From Alphaproteobacteria bacterium casp-alpha6 (GTDB lineage: Bacteria > Pseudomonadota > Alphaproteobacteria > Rhodobacterales > Rhodobacteraceae): a stretch of 39,580 bases of DNA. The notes under the pieces are model-generated. The model saw only the letters and a program-made list of their open reading frames with translations, was not told the origin of the DNA and ran no database searches. Position numbers and translations under genes: made by a program. Numbering within the stretch: position 1 is the first letter of the stretch; every line of letters starts with the position of its first letter. Location of the stretch: contig LFER01000005.1 in the NCBI GenBank assembly GCA_001510135.1, positions 1-39,580 on the forward strand, in the 5' to 3' direction. Below are positions 25,535-35,202 of the stretch, one piece after another.

Positions 25535-26466
25535 GCCCGTTTCGCTTCGATCACCTGCCAGATTTTTTCCGCGACATTGATACCGTCAAACCGCTCAAGT
25601 TCCTGAATACCTGTCGGGGAGGTTACGTTGATTTCAGTCAGGTAGTCGCCGATCACGTCTATGCCGACAAAAATCTGCCCTTTTTCGCGCAAAAGAGGTC
25701 CTATTTTTGCACAAATTTCGTAATCCCGATCGCTAAGGCCGATTTTTTCTGGACGCCCGCCAACATGCATGTTGGATCGGGTTTCGCCTTTGGCCGGCAC
25801 ACGGTTAATCGCCCCGACCGGTTCACCGTTGACAAGGATGACACGTTTGTCACCATTGCTGACATCGGGCAGAAACTTTTGAACAATCAATGGTTCGCGG
25901 GAGAACCCCGTAAAAAGCTCGTGTAAAGAAGACAGATTACGATCCCCTTCATCTAGGCGAAAGACCCCGGCGCCGCCGTTTCCATAAAGTGGCTTTAAAA
26001 TGATGTCTTTGTGTTTGGCTTTGAACGCTTTAATCGTTTCCAAATCGCGCGCAATTGTCGTTGGCGGTGTCAGATCCAGAAAATTCAGCACGAGAAGTTT
26101 TTCGGGATAATTACGCACCCAAAAAGGATCATTCACAACCAAAGTCTTTGGATGCACCAAGTCCAATAAATGCGTTGTCGTAATATAATGCATGTCAAAT
26201 GGCGGGTCTTGGCGCAGCCAAATGACGTCAAAGTCACTCAGCGCAACCTCTTCTTCAGGTTCAAGGATCGCGGGCGTGCCCTCTACCCTTTGCACATGCA
26301 TTTTATGTCCGCGCGCCGTGAGTGTCCCCTCTTGAAATGCAAGCATATCGGCAGAATAGTAAAAAAGACTATGACCCCGCCGTTGCGCTTCTTCGGCAAG
26401 GCGAAAGCTGCTGTCAGCATTGATGTTTACCGCAGTAATCGGGTCCATCTGAAAGGCAATTTTCAT
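25531..26466 (-). CDS. gshB: glutathione synthetase
   Basis: GshB ligates glycine to gamma-glutamylcysteine in the cytosol to make glutathione. The 311-residue protein has the N-terminal MKIAFQMDPI start, the WLRQDPPFD motif, the ATP-grasp PLYGNGGAGVFR loop and the DVIGDYLTEINVTSPTG C-terminal metal-binding block. The ATG at 26466 follows GGGGAG; an upstream in-frame codon at 26520 is less likely. It lies downstream of yraN and rsmI on the same strand and shares TTAG stop bases with comM. Confidence 0.96.
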   Translation of the reverse strand: MKIAFQMDPITAVNINADSSFRLAEEAQRRGHSLFYYSADMLAFQEGTLTARGHKMHVQRVEGTPAILEPEEEVALSDFDVIWLRQDPPFDMHYITTTHLLDLVHPKTLVVNDPFWVRNYPEKLLVLNFLDLTPPTTIARDLETIKAFKAKHKDIILKPLYGNGGAGVFRLDEGDRNLSSLHELFTGFSREPLIVQKFLPDVSNGDKRVILVNGEPVGAINRVPAKGETRSNMHVGGRPEKIGLSDRDYEICAKIGPLLREKGQIFVGIDVIGDYLTEINVTSPTGIQELERFDGINVAEKIWQVIEAKRA

Positions 26467-26528
26467 AAAATTCTCCCCGTTCTTTGTCTGCAACATGGAG
26501 AAGACAGGCCGCAATGGCAATGGTGAAG

Positions 26529-26550
26529 TGAGGTGTTTTGAATCACCTCA
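26529..26550. repeat. short 7-bp inverted repeat between yraN and gshB
   Basis: TGAGGTG (26529-26535) and CACCTCA (26544-26550) are exact inverted repeats with an 8-base loop. There is no T-tract on either side, so terminator activity is doubtful; a processing hairpin or operator is possible. Confidence 0.35.
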
Positions 26551-26560
26551 GTTTGGGACA

Positions 26561-26923
26561 TCAAGCAAAGGCGTTTTCAACAATCTCAATCGTTCCAATG
26601 GAATCCAGCGTTGCAACATCAAAGCGAATATTTGTGTCCAATGGCAGTTGTTTCGCTGTCAAATAAGCCATTGCCGCATTGTAGAGCCGATCAATTTGGC
26701 GTGTCCCAATCCTTTCTACAGCCATAGAGTGGGTCTTTGATCGTTTCACTTCTACAAAAGCCAAAGCATTTTTGCACCGTAGCACAAGGTCGATTTCACC
26801 ACTTGGGCACCGCCAGCGTTCCGCCTCAAGACTGTAACCGCGGCGCATGTAGTGCGCGGCAACCTGCATTTCTGCAGCGCGTCCCCCGTGATATGCAATT
26901 TCGCCTTTACTCTTTTTTTGCAA
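26561..26923 (-). CDS. YraN family protein (UPF0102), endonuclease-like fold
   Basis: The 120-residue product matches the YraN/UPF0102 family, which shares the core of PD-(D/E)xK nucleases but has no confirmed activity. The fold's key residues are visible as GEIDLVLR and FVEVKRSK. It overlaps rsmI by 17 bases and begins at a TTG at 26923 with no strong ribosome site, so the exact start is uncertain; the next ATG is 18 codons in (before QVAAHY). The rsmI-yraN-gshB order, divergent from the lipoprotein, is a familiar arrangement. Confidence 0.88.
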   Translation of the reverse strand: MQKKSKGEIAYHGGRAAEMQVAAHYMRRGYSLEAERWRCPSGEIDLVLRCKNALAFVEVKRSKTHSMAVERIGTRQIDRLYNAAMAYLTAKQLPLDTNIRFDVATLDSIGTIEIVENAFA

Positions 26924-27767
26924 GCTTCAATGCCATTTGATAAATATCCCGTTTGGGAAGCCCATAGGCATTTGCGATCGCTTCGGACGCATCCCGCAGG
27001 CTCATGGTTTTCAGGGCCGCTTCAATTTCCGATTCTATGTCGGTTTCATTAATTTTTGCTTTATCCGCTTTGCCAATCAGTACGACACATTCGCCCTTTG
27101 GCGTTGCGGCATTTGCGACGTCACAAAGCTCTCTGAGAGTTCCGCGCCGAACCTCTTCAAATTTCTTTGTCAATTCTCTGCAAAAGGCCGCCTGACGATC
27201 ATCGCCAAATGTCTCACAGGCATCCTGCAACATCGCCGCTAGGCGTTTGGGTGATTCGTAAAAGACCAAAGTGGCCGTCACCGTGCGAAGCCTTTCCAAA
27301 TGTGCACGTCTGGCAGATTTGCTGGACGGCAGAAAACCTTCGAAAAGAAATCGATCGGTGGGAAGGCCCGACAACATCAAAGCCGGCAAAAGAGCAGAAC
27401 ATCCAGGAGCCGCGGTAAGCAGAAATTGTTCTTTTATTGCGTCTTGGCTCAACTCATATCCCGGATCCGCGATCAAAGGCGTGCCTGCCTCGGACATATA
27501 TGCGACTGATTTACCCTGACGCAAAAGGTCTATGATCCTGTTGCGCGTTTTGTCTGTGCTATGATCATGATAAGATATGAGCGGCCGCTTTGACAGCGCA
27601 ATGCCATGAATATCCATCAGCCGGCGTAAACTGCGGGTGTCCTCCGCCACGAGAACATCCGCGCTCTGAAGGATATCAAGTGCTCTCAAAGTAATGTCGC
27701 GCGCATGTCCGATAGGTGTTGCAACAAAATACAATCCCGCTTCTAAATCCACCTTTTTGTAATTCAC
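26907..27767 (-). CDS. rsmI: 16S rRNA (cytidine-1402-2'-O)-methyltransferase
   Basis: RsmI methylates the ribose of C1402 in 16S rRNA using SAM, tuning decoding at the P site. The 286-residue protein has the tetrapyrrole-methylase fold: VATPIGHARDITLRALDIL near residue 15, VAEDTRSLRRLM, the SEAGTPLIADPG block and FYESPKRL. Start GTG at 27767 follows GAGAGGG. It is divergent from the LpoA-like lipoprotein, which is only 69 bases away, and its stop overlaps yraN by 17 bases. Confidence 0.95.
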   Translation of the reverse strand: MNYKKVDLEAGLYFVATPIGHARDITLRALDILQSADVLVAEDTRSLRRLMDIHGIALSKRPLISYHDHSTDKTRNRIIDLLRQGKSVAYMSEAGTPLIADPGYELSQDAIKEQFLLTAAPGCSALLPALMLSGLPTDRFLFEGFLPSSKSARRAHLERLRTVTATLVFYESPKRLAAMLQDACETFGDDRQAAFCRELTKKFEEVRRGTLRELCDVANAATPKGECVVLIGKADKAKINETDIESEIEAALKTMSLRDASEAIANAYGLPKRDIYQMALKLAKKE

Positions 27768-27836
27768 TACTGGACCCTCTCCATTTGCGCATTATGATCC
27801 CGCTCCTAAACAGGCTATGCCTTAGGGGAGTTGGGT

Positions 27837-29015
27837 ATGATGATTGATGGATTTGTTCATTTGCGCAAGAGCATGCGGACAGTAATGGTGGTTCTTGGAA
27901 CTTTGTTTGCTTTGACGGCATGCAATGTGGATACATCGTCATCTTTTAGCGGGCCTAAAATTGATGCTGGAAAGCCTGTTCCAGTCGCACTTCTTATCCC
28001 AAAAGGTTACGAAAATTCCGCATCATTGGCTGATAGTCTTGAAAAAGCTGCATTGATGGCAGTCGCTGATTTACAGAATGTTACGATCGATCTAAGGGTC
28101 TATGATACTGCAGGTTCGGCAGCAGTCGCGGCTCAGGTCGCTCAGAAGGCTGTGGATGAGGGCGCGCAAATCATATTGGGCCCTTTATATCAAGAATCAG
28201 CAAATGCTGTTGGTCTGGCTGTTGCTGATGAAGGCGTGAATGTGCTGAGCTTTTCCAACAATACCTCCATCGCAGGCGGGAATTTATTTTTATTGGGCCA
28301 AACCTTTGAAAACACAGCCAAACGATTGGTCGAATTTGCAGCGGCCCAAGGCAAGCGCAGAGCGGTCATCGTGTATCCATCCAACACGGAAGGCGAAATT
28401 GCTAAAATTGCGCTGGAGAATGCCGCCGAAAAAACGGAATTGACGATTGTCCAAACGCAGGGTTTTCAGTTTATCCGTGAAGCTGTAGCCAATACTGTCC
28501 CACTGGTGCGTGCTGCCGTTGAAATAGAAGAAGCTGATCTGGTGATACTGACCTCCACGACCGCCGGAGCGCTCGGGTTGCTTGTTCAAATGCTCCCTGA
28601 GGCTGGGGTTGACCCGCAAAAGGTTCAATATGCCGGCTTAGCGCGGTGGGATATCCCAGCGCAAACTCTGGAATTACCGGGGGTTCAGGACGGATGGTTT
28701 GCTGTACCCGACCGTGATCTGTTCACGAATTTCTCAGAGCGTTACGAAGAGCAGTATGAAACAAAACCGCACCAACTCGCCAGCTTAGCCTATGATGGAG
28801 TCGCTGCGGTCGGCGCATTGGTTGCTTCGGGTAACAGCAACGCCTTGACCGGCGAAGCGCTGACACAAAGTGCAGGCTTTGAGGGTGTGAATGGTATATT
28901 TCGCTTTTTGAAAAACGGAACAAATGAGCGTGGGCTCTCTATAGCCCAAGTGGTAGACAAACAGGTGGTGATCATTGACCCGGCTCCAAAAACCTTTGGC
29001 TTCTCAGGCTTCTAA
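27837..29015 (+). CDS. LpoA-like lipoprotein, periplasmic-binding fold (penicillin-binding protein activator)
   Basis: The 392-residue product has a lipoprotein signal: a basic stretch, a hydrophobic segment (14-28) and the lipobox LTAC with Cys29. After it comes a type I periplasmic-binding fold (about 45-390). In this position, divergent from rsmI, the family is annotated as penicillin-binding protein activator; E. coli LpoA stimulates PBP1A from the outer membrane. Activity in alphaproteobacteria is inferred. ATG 27837 is chosen since GGGGAG lies 6 bases upstream. It lacks the N-terminal TPR-like domain of the larger enteric LpoA. Lgt in this window would lipidate it. Confidence 0.82.
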   Translation: MMIDGFVHLRKSMRTVMVVLGTLFALTACNVDTSSSFSGPKIDAGKPVPVALLIPKGYENSASLADSLEKAALMAVADLQNVTIDLRVYDTAGSAAVAAQVAQKAVDEGAQIILGPLYQESANAVGLAVADEGVNVLSFSNNTSIAGGNLFLLGQTFENTAKRLVEFAAAQGKRRAVIVYPSNTEGEIAKIALENAAEKTELTIVQTQGFQFIREAVANTVPLVRAAVEIEEADLVILTSTTAGALGLLVQMLPEAGVDPQKVQYAGLARWDIPAQTLELPGVQDGWFAVPDRDLFTNFSERYEEQYETKPHQLASLAYDGVAAVGALVASGNSNALTGEALTQSAGFEGVNGIFRFLKNGTNERGLSIAQVVDKQVVIIDPAPKTFGFSGF

Positions 29016-31782
29016 GCAAAGCATAGATGGCGCTGTGCTGATCTGTGCGCAGGAAGCGATCTTTGATCAGGCTGCTTTTGATGCCCTATTCGATGATGTA
29101 AAAACTCGGCTTGATGATCCAAAAGAACAGAAAATTGCTCTTCTCGGCGAACTGCAACGGCAAAATCAAATAGGGCGCCAGACCCTAAAAAAAGCGTTTC
29201 AGGACTCACCGCGCGCTGCACAAAGATTAAATAAAAGCTACACTTACTTAACAGATTGCCTCATTCTTTGCGTTTGGAAAATCGCAACAGAAATACTTGA
29301 TAAAACTGCATCAAAATCAAACGCTGAGCGTTTATGTGTCTTAGCGGTCGGCGGCTATGGGCGCGGGGAAATGGCACCGTTTTCGGACGTCGATCTCCTG
29401 TTTTTGTCCCCATATAAACTCACTCCTTGGAGCGAAAGCGTAATCGAAAGCATGCTTTACATGCTCTGGGATCTAAAGTTGAAAGTGGGACATTCGTCCC
29501 GCACAATCAAGGATTGCCTGAGATTGGGCAGGGACGATTTCACCATACGTACAGCAATGCTTGAGCTGCGCCATGTCGTCGGAGATCTTAGTCTTTCAAA
29601 AGAAATTGAAAAAACGCTTTCTGCAGAACTTTTCTGGGGAACCGAACAGGAGTTCATTGAAGCCAAACTTGATGAAAGAGAAAACCGTCACCAAAAACAA
29701 GGTGGTCAGCGATATGTTGTGGAGCCCAACGTCAAAGAAGGTAAGGGTGGATTAAGGGATCTTCATTCCCTGTTCTGGATCGCGAAATATGTCCATCGCG
29801 TGAAAACAATCGCCGAGCTCGTCAATTTGGGATTATTCACGAAAGAGGAATATCAGATTTTTCAAAGCTCAGAGGCGTTTTTATGGGCGGTTCGCTGTCA
29901 TCTTCATCTGATTACAAACCGCGCCAGCGATCTCTTAAGCTTTGATCTGCAGGTCGAAGTCGCCGCCGCCATGGGCTATAAAGACAAAGGCGGACGTCGC
30001 GCAGTAGAGTACTTCATGCAGGACTATTTCCGCCATGCCACAAGTGTTGGAGATTTGACGCGCATCTTTCTCACTTTTCTCGAAGCGAGCCACGCAAAAC
30101 CTGAGCCTCTTTTACAACGCATCTTCGGTAAAAAACCGGATATGAAACCCGACTATACCGTGGTTCATAATCGAATTTCGATCAAATCGCCTGAGCAATT
30201 TTTAAAAGACCCTCTCAATCTTTTGCGATTGTTTGAAGAAGCTCTGCGCACGGGACTCCTGATCCATCCTGACGCAATGCGGCTGGTCTCTGCAAACTTG
30301 CACCTTATCGATGAAAAACTGCGCCGCGAAAAAGAAGCGCAGCGTATTTTCATTGACCTTCTTCTGAAACACGGAAACCCAGAACGCGGCCTGCGGCGGA
30401 TGAATGAACTTGGAGCACTTGCCGCCTTTATCCCCGAATTTGAACCGATTGTCGCGATGATGCAGTTTAACATGTATCACAGTTACACGGTTGACGAACA
30501 TACGATCCAATGCATCAAGAGCCTTTCCCAGATTGAACGCGGTGAGCTTGTCGAAGAGCTACCTGTCGCCAGCTCAATCCTTGAGAAAGGTCTTAACAGG
30601 CGCGTGTTATACGTGGCCTTGCTGGTCCATGACATTGGGAAAGGCCGAAAAGAGGATCACTCTGTGCTGGGTGCAAAAATCGGTCGGACGGTGGCCACAC
30701 GCCTTGGCCTTGATCAAGACGAAGTCGACACAGTCGAATGGCTGGTGCGCTATCATTTGCTGATGTCTGATATGGCGCAAAAACGTGATATCGCGGACCC
30801 GCGCACAGTACGTGATTTTGCAAAAGCGGTGCAAAATACCAAAAGACTCGATTTGCTGACAGTCCTGACCGTCTGCGATATTCGCGGCGTGGGGCCAAAC
30901 AGTTGGAACAATTGGAAAGCCGTGCTGATCCGAGCACTTTATCGTCAAACAGCGCGCGCGCTTGAAACAGGACTAGAAGATCTGAACCGAGAAACGCGGG
31001 GGAATGAAGCAAAAAGTAATCTACGCGAGGCTTTATCAGATTGGAACGAAGCTGACCTCCAGGCAGAAACATCACGTCATTATCCCCCCTACTGGCAGGG
31101 ATTACACGTCACAGCACATGTCGTTTTTGCCAAGCTTCTCATCGGACTTGGAGCAAATGAAATCCGCATAGACATCCATCCTGACACAGATCGGGATGCG
31201 ACGCGGGTCTGTTTTGCGCTTTCTGATCATCCAGGGCTGTTTTCGCGCCTTGCCGGCGCCCTCGCACTTGTCGGGGCAAATGTGGTCGACGCGCGCACAT
31301 ATACAAGCAAAGATGGCTATGCCACTGCCGCCTTTTGGGTACAAGACAGCAATGGTCATCCTTATGAAGCCAGCCGCTTTCCACGCATGCGCAACATGAT
31401 CGACAAAACACTGCGTGGCGAAGTGGTCGCGAGAGAAGCAATCAAAGTAAAAGACAAATTAAAGAAACGTGAAAGCGCCTTCAGGGTCCCCACGTCGATT
31501 TCATTTGACAATGACGGGTCTGAAATTTTCACCATCATCGAAGTAGACACCCGCGATCGCCCTGGGCTTCTTTATGATCTGGCGCGCACCTTGGCGAACG
31601 CAAATGTCTATATAAGTTCTGCGGTCATCGCAACCTATGGGGAACAGGTGGTCGATAGTTTTTATGTCAAAGACATGTTCGGGTTGAAATTTTACAGCCA
31701 AAGCAAACAACGCAGCCTTGAGAAAAAGCTGCGCGATGCGATAGAGAGCGGCGCCGAGAGGGCCAAAGGAGATCCGTCTTGA
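28975..31782 (+). CDS. glnD: [protein-PII] uridylyltransferase / uridylyl-removing enzyme
   Basis: GlnD senses glutamine and adds or removes UMP on PII proteins, controlling nitrogen assimilation. The 935-residue protein has the nucleotidyltransferase motif GGYGRGE (126-132) and SDVD (137-140), an HD hydrolase domain (HDIGKGRKEDHS, near 552), and two C-terminal ACT domains (about 745-820 and 855-930) that bind glutamine. The length is typical. The start is uncertain: TTG 28975 overlaps the lipoprotein gene by 41 bases, and another in-frame TTG is at 28996. Its TGA interlocks with the murJ start. Confidence 0.95.
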   Translation: MTRLQKPLASQASKQSIDGAVLICAQEAIFDQAAFDALFDDVKTRLDDPKEQKIALLGELQRQNQIGRQTLKKAFQDSPRAAQRLNKSYTYLTDCLILCVWKIATEILDKTASKSNAERLCVLAVGGYGRGEMAPFSDVDLLFLSPYKLTPWSESVIESMLYMLWDLKLKVGHSSRTIKDCLRLGRDDFTIRTAMLELRHVVGDLSLSKEIEKTLSAELFWGTEQEFIEAKLDERENRHQKQGGQRYVVEPNVKEGKGGLRDLHSLFWIAKYVHRVKTIAELVNLGLFTKEEYQIFQSSEAFLWAVRCHLHLITNRASDLLSFDLQVEVAAAMGYKDKGGRRAVEYFMQDYFRHATSVGDLTRIFLTFLEASHAKPEPLLQRIFGKKPDMKPDYTVVHNRISIKSPEQFLKDPLNLLRLFEEALRTGLLIHPDAMRLVSANLHLIDEKLRREKEAQRIFIDLLLKHGNPERGLRRMNELGALAAFIPEFEPIVAMMQFNMYHSYTVDEHTIQCIKSLSQIERGELVEELPVASSILEKGLNRRVLYVALLVHDIGKGRKEDHSVLGAKIGRTVATRLGLDQDEVDTVEWLVRYHLLMSDMAQKRDIADPRTVRDFAKAVQNTKRLDLLTVLTVCDIRGVGPNSWNNWKAVLIRALYRQTARALETGLEDLNRETRGNEAKSNLREALSDWNEADLQAETSRHYPPYWQGLHVTAHVVFAKLLIGLGANEIRIDIHPDTDRDATRVCFALSDHPGLFSRLAGALALVGANVVDARTYTSKDGYATAAFWVQDSNGHPYEASRFPRMRNMIDKTLRGEVVAREAIKVKDKLKKRESAFRVPTSISFDNDGSEIFTIIEVDTRDRPGLLYDLARTLANANVYISSAVIATYGEQVVDSFYVKDMFGLKFYSQSKQRSLEKKLRDAIESGAERAKGDPS

Positions 31783-33311
31783 AGTTTTTCCGAAACATCA
31801 TGACGGTTGGCTTTTGGACTTTGATGAGCCGCATTTTAGGGATGGCACGCGAAGTTTTGCTGTATGCGCTAATAGGGGTCGGGCCAGTGCTTGACGCCTT
31901 TATTGTTGCGTTTCGATTGCCCAATATGTTTCGACGGTTTTTCGCCGAAGGGGCGTTTAATGCCGCCTTTGTGCCCATGTATTCAAAACGGCTTGAAAAC
32001 CATGAGGACGCAGAACGTTTCGCAAGCGATGCCTTTAGTGGGCTGGCTTTTGTTCTGATGATCTTAACGGCAGTGGCAATGATATTCATGCCAACCCTTG
32101 TTTGGGTGACCGCCAGCGGGTTTGGAAGCGATGCACGCTTTGAACTCGCCGTGAATTATGGTCGCGTTATGTTTCCTTATATTCTCTTAATTTCTCTTGC
32201 AGCGCTGTTGTCGGGCGCGTTGAACGCGCGTGGTCGCTTTGCGATGGCCTCGGCAGCGCCCGTTTTCCTTAATATTCTGGTGATCGCCGCGCTGTCATTT
32301 GCTTGGATTTTAGATGCGGACAGAGCATTCTATCTTGTCTGGAGCATCCCGTTGGCCGGATTCGTTCAATTGACCCTGCTGTGGTGGGATAGTACAAAAG
32401 CCGGAATTCATATTTCCATAAAGCGGCCCGATTTCGGGCCTGACATGCGCCAGCTGGTCAAAGTAGCAATCCCTGCGGCCTTAGCCAATGGCGTGGTACA
32501 GATCAACATACTGGTGGGCACCATCGTCGCAAGCTTTTTTCCCGGTGCCGTAAGTTGGCTTTATGGGGCAGATAGATTGTATCAACTGCCATTGGGTGTT
32601 GTCGGGATTGCCGTTGGCATTGTTCTTTTGCCGGAGTTGTCCAAAAAGGTTCAAAGCGGCGATAAGGACGGCGCGCGCCGCGCCTTTACAAACGCAAGTG
32701 AGATCAGCTTTGCGCTGAGCTTTCCAGCCGCTGTGGCTTTGTTTGTCATCCCCCTGCCTCTTGTTTCAGCCCTCTTTGAACATGGCGCCACAGAACGCAG
32801 TGATGCAATTGCGATGGCGCAGGCCTGCGCCATCTATGCAATCGGACTGCCCGCGTTTATTCTGCAAAAGGTGCTTCAACCGCTTTATTTCGCTCAAGAA
32901 GACACGAAAACCCCGTTTCGATTTGCCCTCTATGCCATGGTGGTGAATGCGGTGCTGGCCCTTGGACTGATGGAGGGTCTTGGATGGATAGCCCCAGCCA
33001 TTGCCACGACGGTATCCTCGTGGGTCATGGTAGGTTTACTGGCCTTAGGGGCCCGCGAGTTTGGGGACATGGGGCGCCTCAGCGCGCAGGGTCGCGCGCG
33101 GATGATCCGCATCGGCATCGCCGCTTTGGCCATGGGGGGGGCGCTTTGGCTCATTGATATGCAAGTTGCTCTCTATATCGACACGACGCTTCTGCGTATT
33201 CTATATGGTCCCGCACTCGTGATAACCGGCGTTATTCTTTATGTCATATTTGCCCGTGCCATCGGCGCCCTTACCCCAGAAGACATCAAGCGCGCGATGC
33301 GGCGCAATTAG
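31779..33311 (+). CDS. murJ: lipid II flippase MurJ
   Basis: MurJ moves lipid II across the inner membrane for peptidoglycan synthesis. The 510-residue protein has about 14 hydrophobic helices and the family motifs SRILGMAREVLLYA (14-27), FRLPNMFRRFFAEGAF and PLYFAQEDTKTP. It starts at TTG 31779, inside the glnD stop, so it is likely translationally coupled to glnD. It ends at TAG 33309-33311, sharing TTAG with the convergent rhomboid-like gene, which leaves no space for a terminator. Confidence 0.95.
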   Translation: MKFFRNIMTVGFWTLMSRILGMAREVLLYALIGVGPVLDAFIVAFRLPNMFRRFFAEGAFNAAFVPMYSKRLENHEDAERFASDAFSGLAFVLMILTAVAMIFMPTLVWVTASGFGSDARFELAVNYGRVMFPYILLISLAALLSGALNARGRFAMASAAPVFLNILVIAALSFAWILDADRAFYLVWSIPLAGFVQLTLLWWDSTKAGIHISIKRPDFGPDMRQLVKVAIPAALANGVVQINILVGTIVASFFPGAVSWLYGADRLYQLPLGVVGIAVGIVLLPELSKKVQSGDKDGARRAFTNASEISFALSFPAAVALFVIPLPLVSALFEHGATERSDAIAMAQACAIYAIGLPAFILQKVLQPLYFAQEDTKTPFRFALYAMVVNAVLALGLMEGLGWIAPAIATTVSSWVMVGLLALGAREFGDMGRLSAQGRARMIRIGIAALAMGGALWLIDMQVALYIDTTLLRILYGPALVITGVILYVIFARAIGALTPEDIKRAMRRN

Positions 33312-33991
33312 GATTTGCGTAACATTGCAATGACGCGCGATAGGCCGCCAGGAATAAAGAAAAAAGACAGAATAAATCCTGTCACAAACCCGATCAGATC
33401 CGCGATCCATGTGCTGTTTCCACCAAAAATCATCCCAAAGAGCAACTGAATGCCCATCAGAAATGCAATTAAATGAAACGCCTGTCCCTGAGGGGCACGA
33501 TGCACTCTGAGGGTGATCCACATCATAAAAGTATAGGCCCCGATAAGGCCATAAATACCTGCAAATGAACCAAAAAGCCATCCACCCTCCGGTGCAGCCA
33601 GCGAAAACACCACCGCGCCAACGGCAGCTGACCCTGTGAAAAAGACAAGTAACGCCAGCGGTGAAAAGGCAGATCCCACCATTTTACCCATCGCCAGAAA
33701 AAGCGCACAGGACACCGCCGCGTTGATCATACTGCGGTGGACAAAAGAAAATGTCACAAATCGCGCCAGATGCTCCAGCGGGTAGTGATGGTTTTCAAGC
33801 ATCCAATGGGTGATTTGCGGGTTCACGCCAAAGCGCTCTATCGCCTCCATCCGCCAGACAAAGGTCTCTGCCCCACCCACAAAATTTGGCCCCAAGGTGA
33901 ACCAAAGCTCAACCAAGGCGATGACGGCAAAAAGCGCGACAACAACCGGCGGCATCGGGTTGAATACAGGGGGCGGAGAGGTATCAGACAT
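33308..33991 (-). CDS. rhomboid-fold membrane protein lacking catalytic residues
   Basis: The 227-residue protein has about six membrane helices and a rhomboid-like layout, with the conserved FVTFSFVHRS segment (78-87) and H85. At the active-site motif GxSG it has GSFAGIYG (141-148), placing Phe143 where the catalytic serine is expected. At the second motif, the histidine position is Asp198 (WIADLIGF). It therefore looks like a pseudoprotease, although databases may call it a rhomboid protease. ATG 33991 is preferred over GTG 33997 because AAGGGCT lies about 6 bases before. It is divergent from trpS and convergent with murJ. Confidence 0.8.
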   Translation of the reverse strand: MSDTSPPPVFNPMPPVVVALFAVIALVELWFTLGPNFVGGAETFVWRMEAIERFGVNPQITHWMLENHHYPLEHLARFVTFSFVHRSMINAAVSCALFLAMGKMVGSAFSPLALLVFFTGSAAVGAVVFSLAAPEGGWLFGSFAGIYGLIGAYTFMMWITLRVHRAPQGQAFHLIAFLMGIQLLFGMIFGGNSTWIADLIGFVTGFILSFFFIPGGLSRVIAMLRKS

Positions 33992-34071
33992 GTTCACAGC
34001 CCTTTGCTTGACGTTCTTTGGAGCTATGGTTAAGCGGGTTTTGTTGAAACTTCCAGATGGAGAGTACGAAT

Positions 34072-35121
34072 ATGTCGGATGCGGTCCAAACGCAGTCGAA
34101 TTCCAAGTTCAAAAAACGGGTATTTTCAGGGATCCAACCCTCCGGTGGCCTGACGCTTGGAAATTACCTCGGCGCGGTGAAACGGTTTGTGCAATTGCAG
34201 AACGAGGAAATTGAAACGATTTACTGCATGGTGGACCTTCATGCGATCACCGTCTGGCAAGATCCTGAACAATTGAAAAACAACACCCGACAATTGGCAG
34301 CCTTTTATATTGCCTCAGGGCTGAACCCCGAAAAGTCCATTCTCTTCAATCAGTCGGCAGTATCCGAGCACGCGGAGCTTGGATGGATATTCAACTGTGT
34401 TGCGCGCATGGGCTGGATGAAACGGATGACCCAGTTCAAAGACAAGGCGGGAAAAAACGCAGAAAATGCGTCTCTTGGATTGTTTGGATATCCGGCTTTG
34501 ATGGCAGCAGATATTCTGGCCTATCACGCCACGCATGTGCCTGTTGGGGATGATCAGAAACAACATCTGGAACTTACCCGCGATATCGCCGCAAAATTCA
34601 ACCACGATTTTGGTGTCGATTTCTTTCCGATGATAGATCCGGTGATCGGTGGTCCTGCGGCACGGGTGATGAGCCTTAGAGACGGGTCGAAGAAGATGTC
34701 GAAATCTGACCCCTCAGACCAGAGCCGCATCAACATGAGCGATGATGCCGACTCAATTGCCCAAAAATTCCGTAAGGCAAAAACCGATCCTGATGCCTTG
34801 CCTAGTGAAGAATCGGGGCTTGAAAACCGTCCCGAAGCTAAGAACCTAGTGGCAATTTATGCGGCCCTTGGGGATCAATCGGTGGAACAGGTTCTTTCTG
34901 ATGTCGGGGGAAAGCAGTTTTCTGAATTTAAACCCATGCTCGTCGAACGTGCGGTGGGGACACTGTCGCCAATAACAGGAGAGATGAACCGCCTGATGCA
35001 GGATTTGTCTGAAATCGATAGGGTTTTAAAAGATGGTGCAGACAAAGCACGCGCCATCGCTGCTCCCATCCTCCAAAGAACCTACGACATTGTTGGTCTT
35101 TTGCGGCCCGAACGATCATGA
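34072..35121 (+). CDS. trpS: tryptophanyl-tRNA synthetase
   Basis: TrpS charges tRNA-Trp with tryptophan in the cytosol. The 349-residue class Ic synthetase has the HIGH-like motif SGGLTLGNY (24-32), the KMSKS motif KKMSKSD near 207-213 and MVDLHAITV early in the fold. The ATG at 34072 follows GGAGAG by 8 bases; an in-frame ATG at 34057 lacks a good site. TTGACG at 34008 could be a -35 box but its -10 partner is weak. It is divergent from the rhomboid-like gene. Confidence 0.97.
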   Translation: MSDAVQTQSNSKFKKRVFSGIQPSGGLTLGNYLGAVKRFVQLQNEEIETIYCMVDLHAITVWQDPEQLKNNTRQLAAFYIASGLNPEKSILFNQSAVSEHAELGWIFNCVARMGWMKRMTQFKDKAGKNAENASLGLFGYPALMAADILAYHATHVPVGDDQKQHLELTRDIAAKFNHDFGVDFFPMIDPVIGGPAARVMSLRDGSKKMSKSDPSDQSRINMSDDADSIAQKFRKAKTDPDALPSEESGLENRPEAKNLVAIYAALGDQSVEQVLSDVGGKQFSEFKPMLVERAVGTLSPITGEMNRLMQDLSEIDRVLKDGADKARAIAAPILQRTYDIVGLLRPERS

Positions 35122-35202
35122 AAATTTCATGTTGGCTGTATCGGCGTTGCCATTTCTAACCATTTTTGGTAGGCTAAGAAGGCAATAAGGTAGGGGACCC
35201 TT

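Noticed and set aside
33308..33991. calling this gene an active rhomboid protease
   Set aside because: The serine and histidine positions hold Phe143 and Asp198, so activity by the usual mechanism is not expected.
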